A DNA stretch of 64,000 bases from Lagopus muta. Taxonomy: Eukaryota > Chordata > Aves > Galliformes > Phasianidae. The stretch covers positions 13,516,001-13,580,000 of the forward strand of contig NC_064443.1 of the NCBI RefSeq assembly GCF_023343835.1, given 5' to 3'. A program made the translations under genes and the position numbers. The notes under the pieces were generated by a model. That model saw only the letters and a program-made list of their open reading frames with translations, searched no databases and had not been told where the DNA came from. This document shows positions 34,314 through 50,055 of the stretch, one piece after another; the first letter of the stretch is position 1, and every line of letters starts with the position of its first letter.

Positions 34314-34679
34314 ACAAAGGAAGCTGAAAATCAATTTTCCTAGCAAAAATGAATTTGCAGTGGCTGGGTTGTTTCTAGACAGATTTTGGTATTAATTTAA
34401 GAGATACACTTTTTATAGTCTTTCCGACTTCTCGTTATGACTCCTGCAGTTTTCTTAACCTAAAAACATTGCTGCAATGATGAACAAAGAATTATACAAG
34501 AAAAAGAAAAAACATACTTTTGTATCTTTATTTTGGAATTTCTTGTTCTATTATAAATATTGAAGTATCCCTATTTCAGAAGACGTATTTTGTTAATTGA
34601 TTGTACATATTTAAATATGTATTTTTGCACAGGTCTTTTTTTCTGATATCCAGTTTTGGTACAATTGAGATCATCTAGT

Positions 34680-34700
34680 ATTTATTTATTAATTAATTAA
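34680..34700 (+). promoter_or_regulatory. AU-rich element in ATXN7 3' UTR
   Basis: TATTTATTTATTA contains overlapping AUUUA pentamers and the UUAUUUAUU type of nonamer core typical of class II mRNA instability elements. It is followed by TTAATTAATT and a long A-rich run to 34735, which could also misprime oligo-dT in cDNA libraries. Confidence 0.5.
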
Positions 34701-34751
34701 AAAAAAAAAGGCAAAAAAAAAAAAAAGAAGAAAAAGCAAATACCTTTTCTG

Positions 34752-34794
34752 TTATATATATATATATATATGTGTGTGTGTATATATATATATA
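34752..34794. repeat. (TA)n(TG)n(TA)n microsatellite
   Basis: A TA array, a short TG array and a second TA array form a nearly self-complementary block in the ATXN7 3' UTR. It could form a hairpin in RNA and is likely to vary in length. Confidence 0.9.
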
Positions 34795-35124
34795 ATTTGA
34801 AGTGGTTCACTGCCAAGCCAATAGCAACATGCCTACTTTGCAACTCAAGGGGTGCCTCCACGTGCCTGGAGCCACATCCCTGCCACGTCCCTCGCTCCGG
34901 CGTTGCTTCTCGGTTGCCTGACTCCAGAGGACTCCGTTTAGTGACACACTGCTTTCCTTGCTTCGCGTTGGTGTGTGCGTCCGTGTGGGTCTCACGTGGT
35001 TTCAAACTAAAGGAAAAACTGAAAGTGCCTGATATAACTCGATCTGAGCTCGGACTGCTGAGACAGCTTCTCCTTAAATGACTTGAATGTTCAGTTGAAA
35101 TCTCGGAGCTTGCTTTTTCCACCT

Positions 35125-35195
35125 ATATATAATAGATGTGTGTGTGTATATGTGTGTGTACATATATATACATACACGTTTATATATATATATAT
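35125..35195. repeat. TA/TG-rich microsatellite cluster
   Basis: Alternating TA, TG and ACATA units, imperfect, lie in the ATXN7 3' UTR. The block overlaps one Pumilio-like TGTACATA, which here may be a by-product of the repeat. Confidence 0.85.
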
Positions 35196-35938
35196 TTTCT
35201 GAAGTTGTTGAGATGGATTGATGGCAGAAAAGCAAACAGTGCTGGTGACTTTTGTGCGATGTTTCCATTGGAGTACCTTGTGCTGGAACAATCCCATTAG
35301 TAGTGCAGAGCGGGAGTAGCGCCAAGAGTTCGGAGCGTGGGCTTCCTTTAACCAGCAGTGGATTGAGCTGTGTCGTTTGGGGCAGGAAGGGGATGGGGGA
35401 TTATTCATCCATAAGTGAAACAACTTAGGAAATGTTCCCAAAAGTCCATATTCCGGGAAAGGAAAACAAAAACCCAGTAAGTACCTCTCGACACCACTCA
35501 GAAATAAAGATGTGATTTCCAAATGACATTTCTAAGGCAGTTTGTCTTCCTGTAAGAGTTCTCTTGCCAAGGAATCTCTCTTATCTCTCACTCATTCTGT
35601 CCCGGAGGAGGGAATTGGGCTTGGAAAGATTCTTCACGTTTCGCTGTTGAGCAGAAAATAATCATTTTTACATTTTGTGCGAGATATTTTACGTTTTAAA
35701 GATGATAATTTGAAAAATGAGCACTACGTAATGTCAGTGTGAATGTAGGCCTTGAAAGCGTCTTGCTCGGTGTTGAGCCTGGTTCTAAAAGCAATCTCCT
35801 GTGTACAATGTGTGAATAGTTTGATAATTTGTATACATAATCAAGAGCATCTGATCAGCTGAACTCCGTGTTGGCTGCTGTATAGTACATGAACAAATGT
35901 CATGGGATAGAAAAATTACTTTGGATATTTAAAAGAAA

Positions 35939-36110
35939 AATAAATATATAGTCTATTTGTTTTGTAACAAGTTTCTGTAAATAAAATAATTTATACTATT
36001 TATAAGAAAAAGTTGTGCTTTGCTTCATGACAAAGATTAGTTTGTTGAACAAACATGTTACTAAACAAGGCAATAAAATTAGGACTTTTCAATAAATGAG
36101 GTTGGTTGCA
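35939..36110 (+). terminator. ATXN7: ATXN7 poly(A) signals and cleavage region
   Basis: AATAAA hexamers occur at 35939-35944, 35980-35985, 36072-36077 and 36091-36096. The last two are followed by a GT-rich downstream element (GAGGTTGGTTGCATGG), fitting cleavage near 36.1 kb. The 35980 hexamer overlaps a TGTAAATA Pumilio motif. Confidence 0.75.
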
Positions 36111-36114
36111 TGGA

Positions 36115-38795
36115 ACGCATCCGATGTTTCTGCTTCATTTTACCATCCCTCACCGTTCAGAGGAACCAAAGAGCTGCGACTCAGCTCTGGATGGGCTGGG
36201 CAGGCTGTGTGCAGTTCTGCACAGCCCGTCCAACTCCTGCTCTGGGCTGGACTCCACAGCCACAGCAGTGCTCTTCTTTTTGTTTTAATTTCTTTCTTTT
36301 TTTTCTTATTTTAGCTCTAAGCACAAAGTATTTTACAGTATTTGGAATGAATGCTGGAAGAAATGGGGCAGGCAGTAAGCAGGCTCTTTGCTTCCAGTAC
36401 TGGTGTTTCAATGGCAGTGTTACTGTGGTGTTGGCTGATTGTTCTTCATCTTGCCTCCCTGCAAATATCTTCTGGTTTCTTCCCCTTTCTTTCCTAACTC
36501 CTGCTCCCTGCTATCAGCTGCTGGCACTGGGGTTGTGCTGAGCTGTGCCAGAGACGTGCAGTCGTGCAGCAGAGCTCTGCTTGCCATCAGAGCCATCTGC
36601 ACCCGATGCAGAATTGCTTTCAGGTGCGTTTAAAATAGGATGCTGGATCCCCTAAGACCGACAAGGTAGAGAAAACCAGCTGAGTGTATCCCTGTAACTG
36701 ACTCTGTGAGGTGTCCTGGAGCTCTGCATGTGCTGTGTCTCCCTGTGCTGCACTGGGCACACCACACTGCAACTCCGCATGGGAGCCAGCAGACCCTCTG
36801 CCCTCTGCTGCTGCTTCTCCCAGCAAAGCAAGTCCGTTGGCTCAGTAGCAGTGGTTTGCCATGGAAAACGCCTTTTGATCGCAGCTGGAGCGCAGCCCAG
36901 CCATTACTTCAGTCCTGGAGTTTGTGGACAGAAAGTAGGGCCTCTGCTGCCACTCTCACAGGAAGATGCCTGTAGCCAGGATGAGGCGTTGGCTCCGTGC
37001 CTTTGCCACACGTGCAGCGAGCTCAGCAGAGCCCTGTGAGCCACGGCACACCACAGCCTGCCCTCACTTAGCCCAGCTACTGCAGCAGCTGATAGAAGAG
37101 CTTGCCATTGGCTTTATTTAAATGCAAATTCGGGTGCCTTTATTATCATCACGTTCTGCTGCAACAAATAATCAAACACACGTGGGCTTGTATGATCTGC
37201 TGTGAGGCTCTTAATTTGTCTGAATGCTTTTCTCAGTGCTTTGGCTCAATACTGCATTAGCTATTGGATCGGTTCCTAACAAGCAGCATGGGACCTTTGT
37301 TGCAGAAAAGCAGCATGTGCTTGATTTGCTTTTGTTCTTCTGGCACACCAAACTTCAGAAGACTCATAAACCTTCTCTGAAGTTGTTCAAATTAACTCAG
37401 ATTTAAACTTCATTGCAAGGAAGGAAAACCAGCCTGAGACATGCGGGCAGCAGGCTGCGTCCAAGCCCATGAGATACGGTTGTCACTGACAGCTGCCACC
37501 CAATCCATACAACTCAGCAAGGACAGAGCACTGCTGCTTGGTTTTGTTGCTCTCTAGCAGTGCTGGAAGTTTCCTCATCCTCTTCTTTACAGCTGAGCTC
37601 CATTCACTTACCTGCAGCCGTTCCTGTCCCCAACAGGTCACTTTATTTTTTTTTTAAAGCAAATGAGAGTGTTGTCTGCAAGGCTAGAGCTCGAGCTCTG
37701 GAGCCCAATCTTCAGTGAGAGATTAAATGGAGCCTTAGACACAGGTGAACCAAAGGACAGTCACACACAAACTAGATTTCAACTGCTTTGTAGAAAAGCT
37801 TTACCCACAGACTAGTGTTCTCACAGCTTAGTGATGGCTAATAGAGTGCAGAGCAAGGGGGGAAGTGTCAGGGTTGTAAGGCTGCAGCTTGGAAGCAGCA
37901 TCTGAGTCTGCATACCTCAGTGCCAGAGCTAAGTTGGCCTCCCAGGGGGAAATTGGAGAATGGCAGTAGTTCAAAGAACTGCACAGGATTAAATTACGAG
38001 AGAGAATGTACAACTTTGGCATGCAGGCTATAAATCTATGGATAGGTGTCAGGACCAACCCACAAATTGGGTCAGACTGACACAATCAGAATTAAATTGA
38101 AACCGTGAGCTAAAACAAGCCAAAGGAAAACATACTGTTATCATCAGAAACTGAAAGATAAATGAAAGTTACCTTGTGTTTAAAGGAAGCAGAAATCCTA
38201 TCAGTTCTGCTTGAAATTGAATGGAAATTGAATTGCTATGCTCAGAACAGAAATCACACTGAGGCAAGTCAGAGGGTCTTTAAGAATCATCCAGTGCAAC
38301 TCCTGTTGTTCTACACACTGCTGTCATCTCGAGAAATACAAATATCCTGAAAGGAAAATTCACCTCTGCACCACAAAGGAAATCCCTCAGTTCAGTGGGC
38401 CCTGTGGCTCATACTGTTTTGTAGTACTGCCATCTAACATCCTTAGCATTTGTATCTATGGACAGTGGAAAAGATGCTACCAAAAAGCAGCCAGAGCTCA
38501 AGTCTTCACGCCCTGCTCTGCATCAGTTATAGAAAAAGAAAATGCCTCTTCTTTCTGCCTTACACTGCAATTCTCTCATGTCAGAATTGATCCTGCCTTG
38601 ACCGTGCTCAAAAAATGACAAATTTTTGGCTATTATTGTTTCTTGGCAATTATTTCTTTTCACCTTTGATTCAAATGTAAAGGTCTTAGAAAAAGGATCA
38701 CTGTGTTCTTTCTGTACAGATTTCCACTCGCTTTGTTACAAAGCATTGAGCATCACACACATTCAAGTGAAGGAATAAAATATATTACAAGAGAT
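36115..38795. other. Convergent intergenic gap ATXN7-PSMD6
   Basis: About 2.7 kb lies between the 3' ends of two convergently transcribed genes. No gene, RNA or clear repeat was recognised; a stretch near 38283-38310 (AATCATCCAGTGCAACTCCTG) resembles a decayed CR1 end. AATAAA on the minus strand also occurs at 37642-37647, so a longer PSMD6 3' UTR cannot be excluded. Confidence 0.65.
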
Positions 38796-39005
38796 CAATT
38801 GTACCAGACATTTAATAAATGAACTGGGATCCATCCCCCAGTGTACATAAACATTGTGTACATCATGAAGTGGAAAGTAAAAACATGAGCTCTCTCGCTA
38901 CTATTTTTCTTTTACCTACAGTATACCAAGTTATACAATATATTTATAGGTTACTTCCAAAATGGTTTAAACATCTACATTTTGCATTCCCTTGCATTAG
39001 AAAAA
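38795..39005 (-). other. PSMD6: PSMD6 proximal 3' UTR
   Basis: AT-rich sequence after the TAA, ending near the ATTAAA at 38811-38816. The small plus-strand frame 38819-39016 overlaps it and is not a gene. Confidence 0.55.
38811..38816 (-). terminator. PSMD6: Candidate PSMD6 poly(A) signal ATTAAA
   Basis: The minus strand reads ATTAAA about 190 nt after the PSMD6 stop. It is the common variant hexamer and gives a short 3' UTR. No experimental support is available from sequence; distal AATAAA hexamers on the minus strand are alternatives. Confidence 0.5.
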
Positions 39006-44647
<5,642 letters not shown>

Positions 44648-44708
44648 GGCGGCGGGGCTCGGAGCGGCTCGGGACGGCGGCGGGCACCGGGGCGGCGGCG
44701 CGGCCCAG

Positions 44709-44719
44709 TGACTCAGCCG
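44709..44719 (-). promoter_or_regulatory. CNC-MAF (NFE2L1/NFE2L2) antioxidant-type element
   Basis: GTGACTCAGCC matches ten of eleven positions of RTGACTCAGCA. It lies about 62-72 bp upstream of the PSMD6 start codon. Proteasome subunit genes are known targets of NFE2L1, which raises their transcription when proteasome activity falls. Site use here is inferred from motif and position. Confidence 0.65.
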
Positions 44720-44863
44720 CGACGGGCGGAAACGGCGGCCTCACTTCCGGCGCCGCCGCCGGCTCTGCAGCGTCCCCTTTCGGGCCGGAGGTGTGCGAGA
44801 GCTCAAAGAGAGGGAGTGCGCATGCGTAGAGTGGAAGTAGCGCGTGGAGGGGGGTTGTGGCAG

Positions 44864-44875
44864 TGCGCATGCGCA
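44864..44875. promoter_or_regulatory. NRF-1 palindrome TGCGCATGCGCA
   Basis: Perfect match to the nuclear respiratory factor 1 consensus, with a near match TGCGCATGCGTA 47 bp away at 44817-44828. The palindrome has no direction and could serve PSMD6 or a divergent transcript. Confidence 0.7.
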
Positions 44876-45414
44876 GAACGGGGCAGAGTGGGCGTGCGTG
44901 GTCTATAGGGGGTGCACGTGCAGCAGTGCTGTGTTCGTCCTGTGGCGCTCAGCGCCTGCGGCGGGAAGAGCTGCGGTTCTGTTGCGGGCTGTGAGGAAAA
45001 GCTTCTCCTTCCCCCATTTCTGGGTTTGCCACCTTTCAGTTCGCCATGAAGTCAATCCTTGGGAATGAGAGGAGAGTAAGAGAGTCGATTTTCCCGAGTG
45101 CAGGTATTGCCAATACTCCGTGTTGTGCTTGGTAACAAAGTGAAACACTGGTTGATTAAACAAAACGGCACTTCTCGTCTGTAAATATTTGCCCACACTT
45201 TGCATACTTATGTACGTTTAAGGGATAACCAGCAGTGCAGGAGCTGGCTGCGTGCATGTGATGCTCCCTTAAATACGTATAGCAAGCAGCAAGGCCTGTG
45301 GTGACTGTAATTCATCTTACAAGGCTCTGTGTCATAGAGAATCTATACCGTATGGATCGGTGGAGGAGGTTTTTCTCCACTGTGGACTGTAGCTGACTGC
45401 TGCCCAACTCGGTG

Positions 45415-45640
45415 GAATCACAGGATGGCCAGGGTTGGAAGGGACCTCAAGGATCATGAATCTCCAACCCCCTGCCACATGCAGGACCACCAACCTCCAC
45501 ATTCGATACCAGATCAGGCTGCCCAGGGCCCCATCCAGCTGGCCTTGAACACCTCCAGGGATGGGGCATCCACAGCCTCTGGGCAGCCTTGTTCCAGCAC
45601 CTCACCACTCACAAAGTAAAGAACTTCCCCCTGACATAAT
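45415..45640 (-). mobile_element. CR1 LINE 3' fragment
   Basis: The plus strand starts AATCACAGGATGGCCAGGGT and continues with CTTGAACACCTCCAGGGATG, the reverse complement of a CR1 3' end. It is more diverged from the ATXN7 copies than they are from each other. Located about 0.5 kb upstream of the PSMD6 CpG island. Confidence 0.9.
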
Positions 45641-46908
45641 GATTGTGAAGATCTCCAAAAGGGAGATGCACCAAGGCCTGGCACTGTGCTGCCATGAGAA
45701 GCTCTTTGCACAGAACCCACACCACGAGCTGCAGGCTGACCCCAGTAATACCAATTAACTTTGCTTGGAGCCATGCTGTGAGCCTCAGACTTTTTCATCT
45801 GATAGGATGGGTGTCTGTTTCACTTTAATTGGTGCCCTTTATTTATTTATCTGGATACTTTCAAATCACTAAATCCTTCCCTGTTAGCACATCGGGGATG
45901 CTGTGAAGAGCAACGTTTCATTTAAGTCTTTTGCAGCATTAAGGTATATTAGTTGGGGTATTCCAAAAATCAAGCCAGGTTAGGGGGAGTTAGTAGGAGT
46001 TAGCATCCAAGGGCGACAAAACTAAACTTTATCATTAGTTAGAGGACTGGGAAGCTGTTAGTATCTAATAGGAGTGAGACACCAAGGGGCAGGCAGGGTG
46101 GCTGTGGGGATCTTCTGCTCCATCACCTGCCACAGCCCTGGGTGCAGTGTCTTTGGGCTGCTCCCACGCTGCTCCCCTGTTTATCCTGTTACATCACCAA
46201 GGTGATGGTCGTACAGGCACGTACTACACACACATGCATATGCTTGAACCTTAAAGGCTGCCTTTTTTTGGGGGGTAATATGTTCCATCCCCCCATGTCA
46301 GAATGCAGAGACCAATACCTCCTGCAGATGGGTTCGGTGGGATACAGCACACGGGACAGGATCTGCTGCTTTTTAAGATGTTCTATTGGTTGTAGAACCC
46401 CACAAGTCTTCATTAAGCTTTGTCATCTCCAGCTGTGTGTCTGTATCTGCCTCTGCCTTTTTAGGTAATTTGTGCTGTACACTTATACTAAATGATTGCT
46501 TTTATTATATGTGATTCCTTCCAATGGGCACTTCTCTGTTGACTATGATTACTACCACGCCAACTGGAAATGCTCCTTTACTGTATAATTAACTTTATCT
46601 GCTTAGCTACAATGCCTCTCACTGGTAATTACGTGCACTTCAACTCTTTCTTTGCATTTCTAAGACTTCCTCTTGATTCCTCTTGCCCCAGTCTTTGTCC
46701 AGACTGGATGGTTTTCACATGTCTACAATTATATCTATTTCCCTGAAACAGCTCCACTGTAATCTGGATATTGATTTCAGTACATATCATGTGATCTTTA
46801 AATAAGCCATCTGCTTGGAGTTCATTGTGCTTTACACGTGCCGGTAGCAAAAAGCTCACTCAAATCCTCAGGTTGGTGTTGTATAAGCCCTCCTGGGTGC
46901 CCCATCAC

Positions 46909-47054
46909 TGCAGACTTTCAAGGTGAGGCTGGATGAGGCCCTGGGCAATGTGATCCAGCTGTGGATGTCCCTGTTCATTGCACGGGAGTTGGACTAGATG
47001 ACCTTTAAAGGTCTTTTCCAACTCTAAAGATTATGTGATTCAATGATCCTATGG
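46909..47054 (+). mobile_element. CR1 LINE 3' end, sense
   Basis: Contains CAGACTTTCAAGGTGAGGCT, then GTTGGACTAGATGACCTTTA and the terminal GATTCAATGATCC-type tail. This is the sense-strand CR1 3' end, opposite in orientation to the copy 1.3 kb upstream. Confidence 0.88.
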
Positions 47055-48489
47055 TTGGGCCATTTTTACTGAGATAATTTGAAACGGAGAGCAAGAATTC
47101 TAAGATTTTTCCATGATTCTGCTGCCTTGGGAGCTACTCCATTTCCCCCTCTTAGCTCCTGTCAGCCTTTTTTTGAGGTGCATTAGCGACTTTTGTCCTT
47201 TGTGGGTTTTTAAAGCTTCTTTTTCAAAGGAAATAGTCTCACACAATTACACCGCCTGCCTGTCAGTCTGTGTGTCTGTTCTGAAATGCATTTTAAACCC
47301 CTGGGTCAACCCGAACCAAATTTGTCAGCTGTCACGAGTCCCCAATGACGGCCAATTGCTTGAACTTAGGTCCAAGCCACGTACAGCCGAGCCGAGCTGG
47401 GAAGGAGCAGCGGTCGTGGTTAACCCGTGCCTGCATCTCAGCACCAGTGCCAATGCCTCTGGCACAGACATCTCTTAGGGAAGGAGATCAGCAGTGGGGA
47501 TGGCTGTGTGGCCATCCCAGGATGAAGGCAGGGAAGGGAAACGCGTTGGGTATTGATGAGGCACACTGTAAGAGATGGGAGCGCTGCGCTGGTGGCGATG
47601 GGGGCAAAATGGGAGAAAGAATAGCTGATCTGTGGGAAAGCAACCCTCACTGGTGCGTGCACACAGAGCAGCACCTGCCACTGTAATTACAAATATTGAT
47701 GTGCTTTGGCAGGTCTTTTGCACAGCTTCTTTTCAAACACGCAGCCTCGTTTTATTTTTCACTCTTTGTAATGACAGGTCATTTTCACATCACGCAAAGA
47801 AAAGCGCCGGGCTGAGAAGCATCGTGTAACTTCTATTTAGATCTCATAGCAAATCAGGCAAACATGTATTAATCAAGGCAAGCAGTGTTTGATGCAAACA
47901 CGAGTGCAGTATAACATTATGCTGTCTTTTAAAATAAATGCCACGTTGGAGTGGATGCAGTCTAAGCATACTGCTGGATTCACAGGGCAAGACACTGCTC
48001 AAAAACTGATGGGAGTTTGGCTCTGAGCATTGCTCATGTGCCTGGAGAGCACCTACCTGAAGCCCATTGATTTGGGTTTCAAATTAGCTAGAGAAGCTGC
48101 TGATGCTCCTTGTCCTGAGTGCACTAAGTCCCAAGGTGGGGATGTGAGGGTCATTCATGTGAGCTGCACCAGCATGGCACTGCTGTGATATTTTCCTTTC
48201 CATTTCCTTTCAGCACTGGCTTTCCATTCCTCATCTCCTCTGCTCCAGACTTTTCCTTTTCCCGTGTGCTTTTTGCATTTGGGGGATGGCAATTCACCTT
48301 GCCTGGTAAATGAGACAGTTCTCCTGCTGTCACCTCCTTTCAGTTTGAGTTTATACTGCAGTATATCAGATGCTGTGTTTTACGTGGTGTGATTTACAAC
48401 TCCCTGTAACTCATGTGAGCAGGGTGCAACGCCCATGCACTTTGCAGATATTCACCCTCTGAATCAACCTCTGCTTTGCCCTGACACAC

Positions 48490-48720
48490 ACACCATGACA
48501 CCTATGTATATATCTAATACTGCTCTATATGTACTGTATAAGCTGTACAGACTATACGTACTATATACATGTACATGCTACTTTATGTATTTATATACAC
48601 ACACTTCTTACAGTTATACAAATAGCCATACAAATACTATATAGATAGCATATATATAGTATGCTGTGTATAAGCAAACACACACAAGTGTGACTGTATC
48701 AATCTATGTGCATCTACCTA
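48490..48720. repeat. TATA/CA-rich imperfect repeat region
   Basis: AT-rich stretch with repeated TATATA, GTACTATA and ACACAC units. It is imperfect and gives no stable coding frame. Probably a decayed dinucleotide repeat. Confidence 0.6.
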
Positions 48721-49944
48721 TGTAACAGACATTGCAGGATGCTTGTTTGCATTTGTTCTTTTTCCTTTCAGAGCATTTTCCTCCTGGACATTTTGCTGAG
48801 CCATACATGGTTTTTTCTTTTACTCTTTTGATTTTTTCCCTTTAAAAACTGTTTTTTCAAAGAACGTCCAAAATTACTCAATAACTGATTCAATTGACTT
48901 TTAATGTCTAGAAACTCTGCAAGGAGGCTTTCCTGCAGCAGCTATTTCCAGTGCCTTTTTCCTGCCTACCTTCCCTGGCACTGTGTGCCACTTTCCTTGT
49001 AGTTTCCATGACAATTCTCAGAGTTGCAGGCAGCCTCGTCCTTGCTTGCTGTTTTGCAAAGCTGTCCTTGCTCTTGCCCGTCTGAAGAGCTGGCTGCAGC
49101 CATGCATGCATAATTAAACCCCTTATTTTCCTATTTCAGGTGTAGCATGTTTCGTACCCATCACTATAACAGTGGTGAGAGCAGGGGATGGAGGGGGCAG
49201 GTTGTGTGCTCTGTTAACCTTCTTAGAACGATACAAATAACTTTAACTTTCTCTCTCAGCTGCTCTCAGCCTGAAGCCCTTTGCTGTTTCTCTGCCTGCC
49301 TTTGCTTTGTCTCCATTTGACCATTTCCTTCCATTATCCCCTGTGCTGCCTCCATCCACGCTCACCTCCCTGCCATCCCCCGGCTTCCTCTTGTGAATCC
49401 ACTTCAGTGTAATCCAAAACTCACTGCATGGATGTAGGAGCCCAGAGAAATATTTGCTCTGGCTCTGGCTCTCACCTAGCGATGCCAACGAGCTCGGAGA
49501 CAGCAGACTCTGAGCCCGGCAGTAAAATGAGCCTTTCCCGTAAGTTTGGAATTGGAGTCTTTCTCACACACTGCAGTCAAAATGATTGTCAGCTCAAATA
49601 GCTCCTTTTAACTCAATTCAAAGGAAAGCATTCAGAGTGGATTCTGAATTTGCACCGTGATAAAACTAATTACAATTACCTGCCCGTCACTGAAACAGAG
49701 ATCGTGCCGAGTGCCACAATATTTGATACACTGTATTAAGGCACAAACACACTGAATCAGAAAGAAAAGCTTCAAAGGCCAAAGCGGTCATCTTTTAAGC
49801 ATTCTTAATTTCCCTTGAGGTAAAGGGAAATGGCGTTCTGAGGGACAGGGAGAGCAGCACACGGCCCACTGCAATCATGCTGCATGACTTATAGAGCATC
49901 CTTAGACCTCCCAGCCTGCACAGTGGAGTGAGCAGCCCAAGGGG

Positions 49945-50055
49945 TGGCAGGAGAAATGGAGAAATGAGAAGGAAGGGGAGGAATGAAAAGGAAAGGAGAG
50001 AATGAGAAGGAAAGGAAGAAATGATGAGGAAAGAAAGAAAGGAGAAGGAGAGGGG
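49945..50055. repeat. Purine (GA-rich) tract
   Basis: About 110 bases almost entirely A and G on the plus strand, built of GAGAAGGAAAGG-like units. The minus-strand frames across it (49795-50359 region) read as Ser/Phe/Leu-rich artefacts. Possible triplex-forming DNA. Confidence 0.75.

Larger units (their letters stand above)
32043..36110 (+). other. ATXN7: ATXN7 3' UTR
   Basis: About 4 kb of AT-rich sequence runs from the stop to the clustered poly(A) signals near 36.1 kb. It contains an (ATA)n run near 33055-33078, A-rich runs at 32991-33005 and 34700-34735, TA/TG microsatellites, AU-rich elements, several Pumilio-type UGUANAUA sites and a miR-124 seed match. Frames inside it (for example 33116-33412) are not supported as genes. 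The length agrees with the long 3' UTR of human ATXN7. Confidence 0.75.
44650..44960 (-). promoter_or_regulatory. PSMD6: PSMD6 CpG-island promoter
   Basis: CpG-dense, TATA-less sequence directly upstream of PSMD6 exon 1. Motifs: GTGACTCAGCC (44709-44719), CACTTCCGG (44742-44750, ETS/GABP type), TGCGCATGCGTA (44817-44828) and the perfect NRF-1 palindrome TGCGCATGCGCA (44864-44875). These are typical of broad housekeeping promoters, which often fire in both directions. The plus-strand 215-codon frame 44261-44908 overlaps it antisense and is a GC-driven shadow. Confidence 0.8.
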
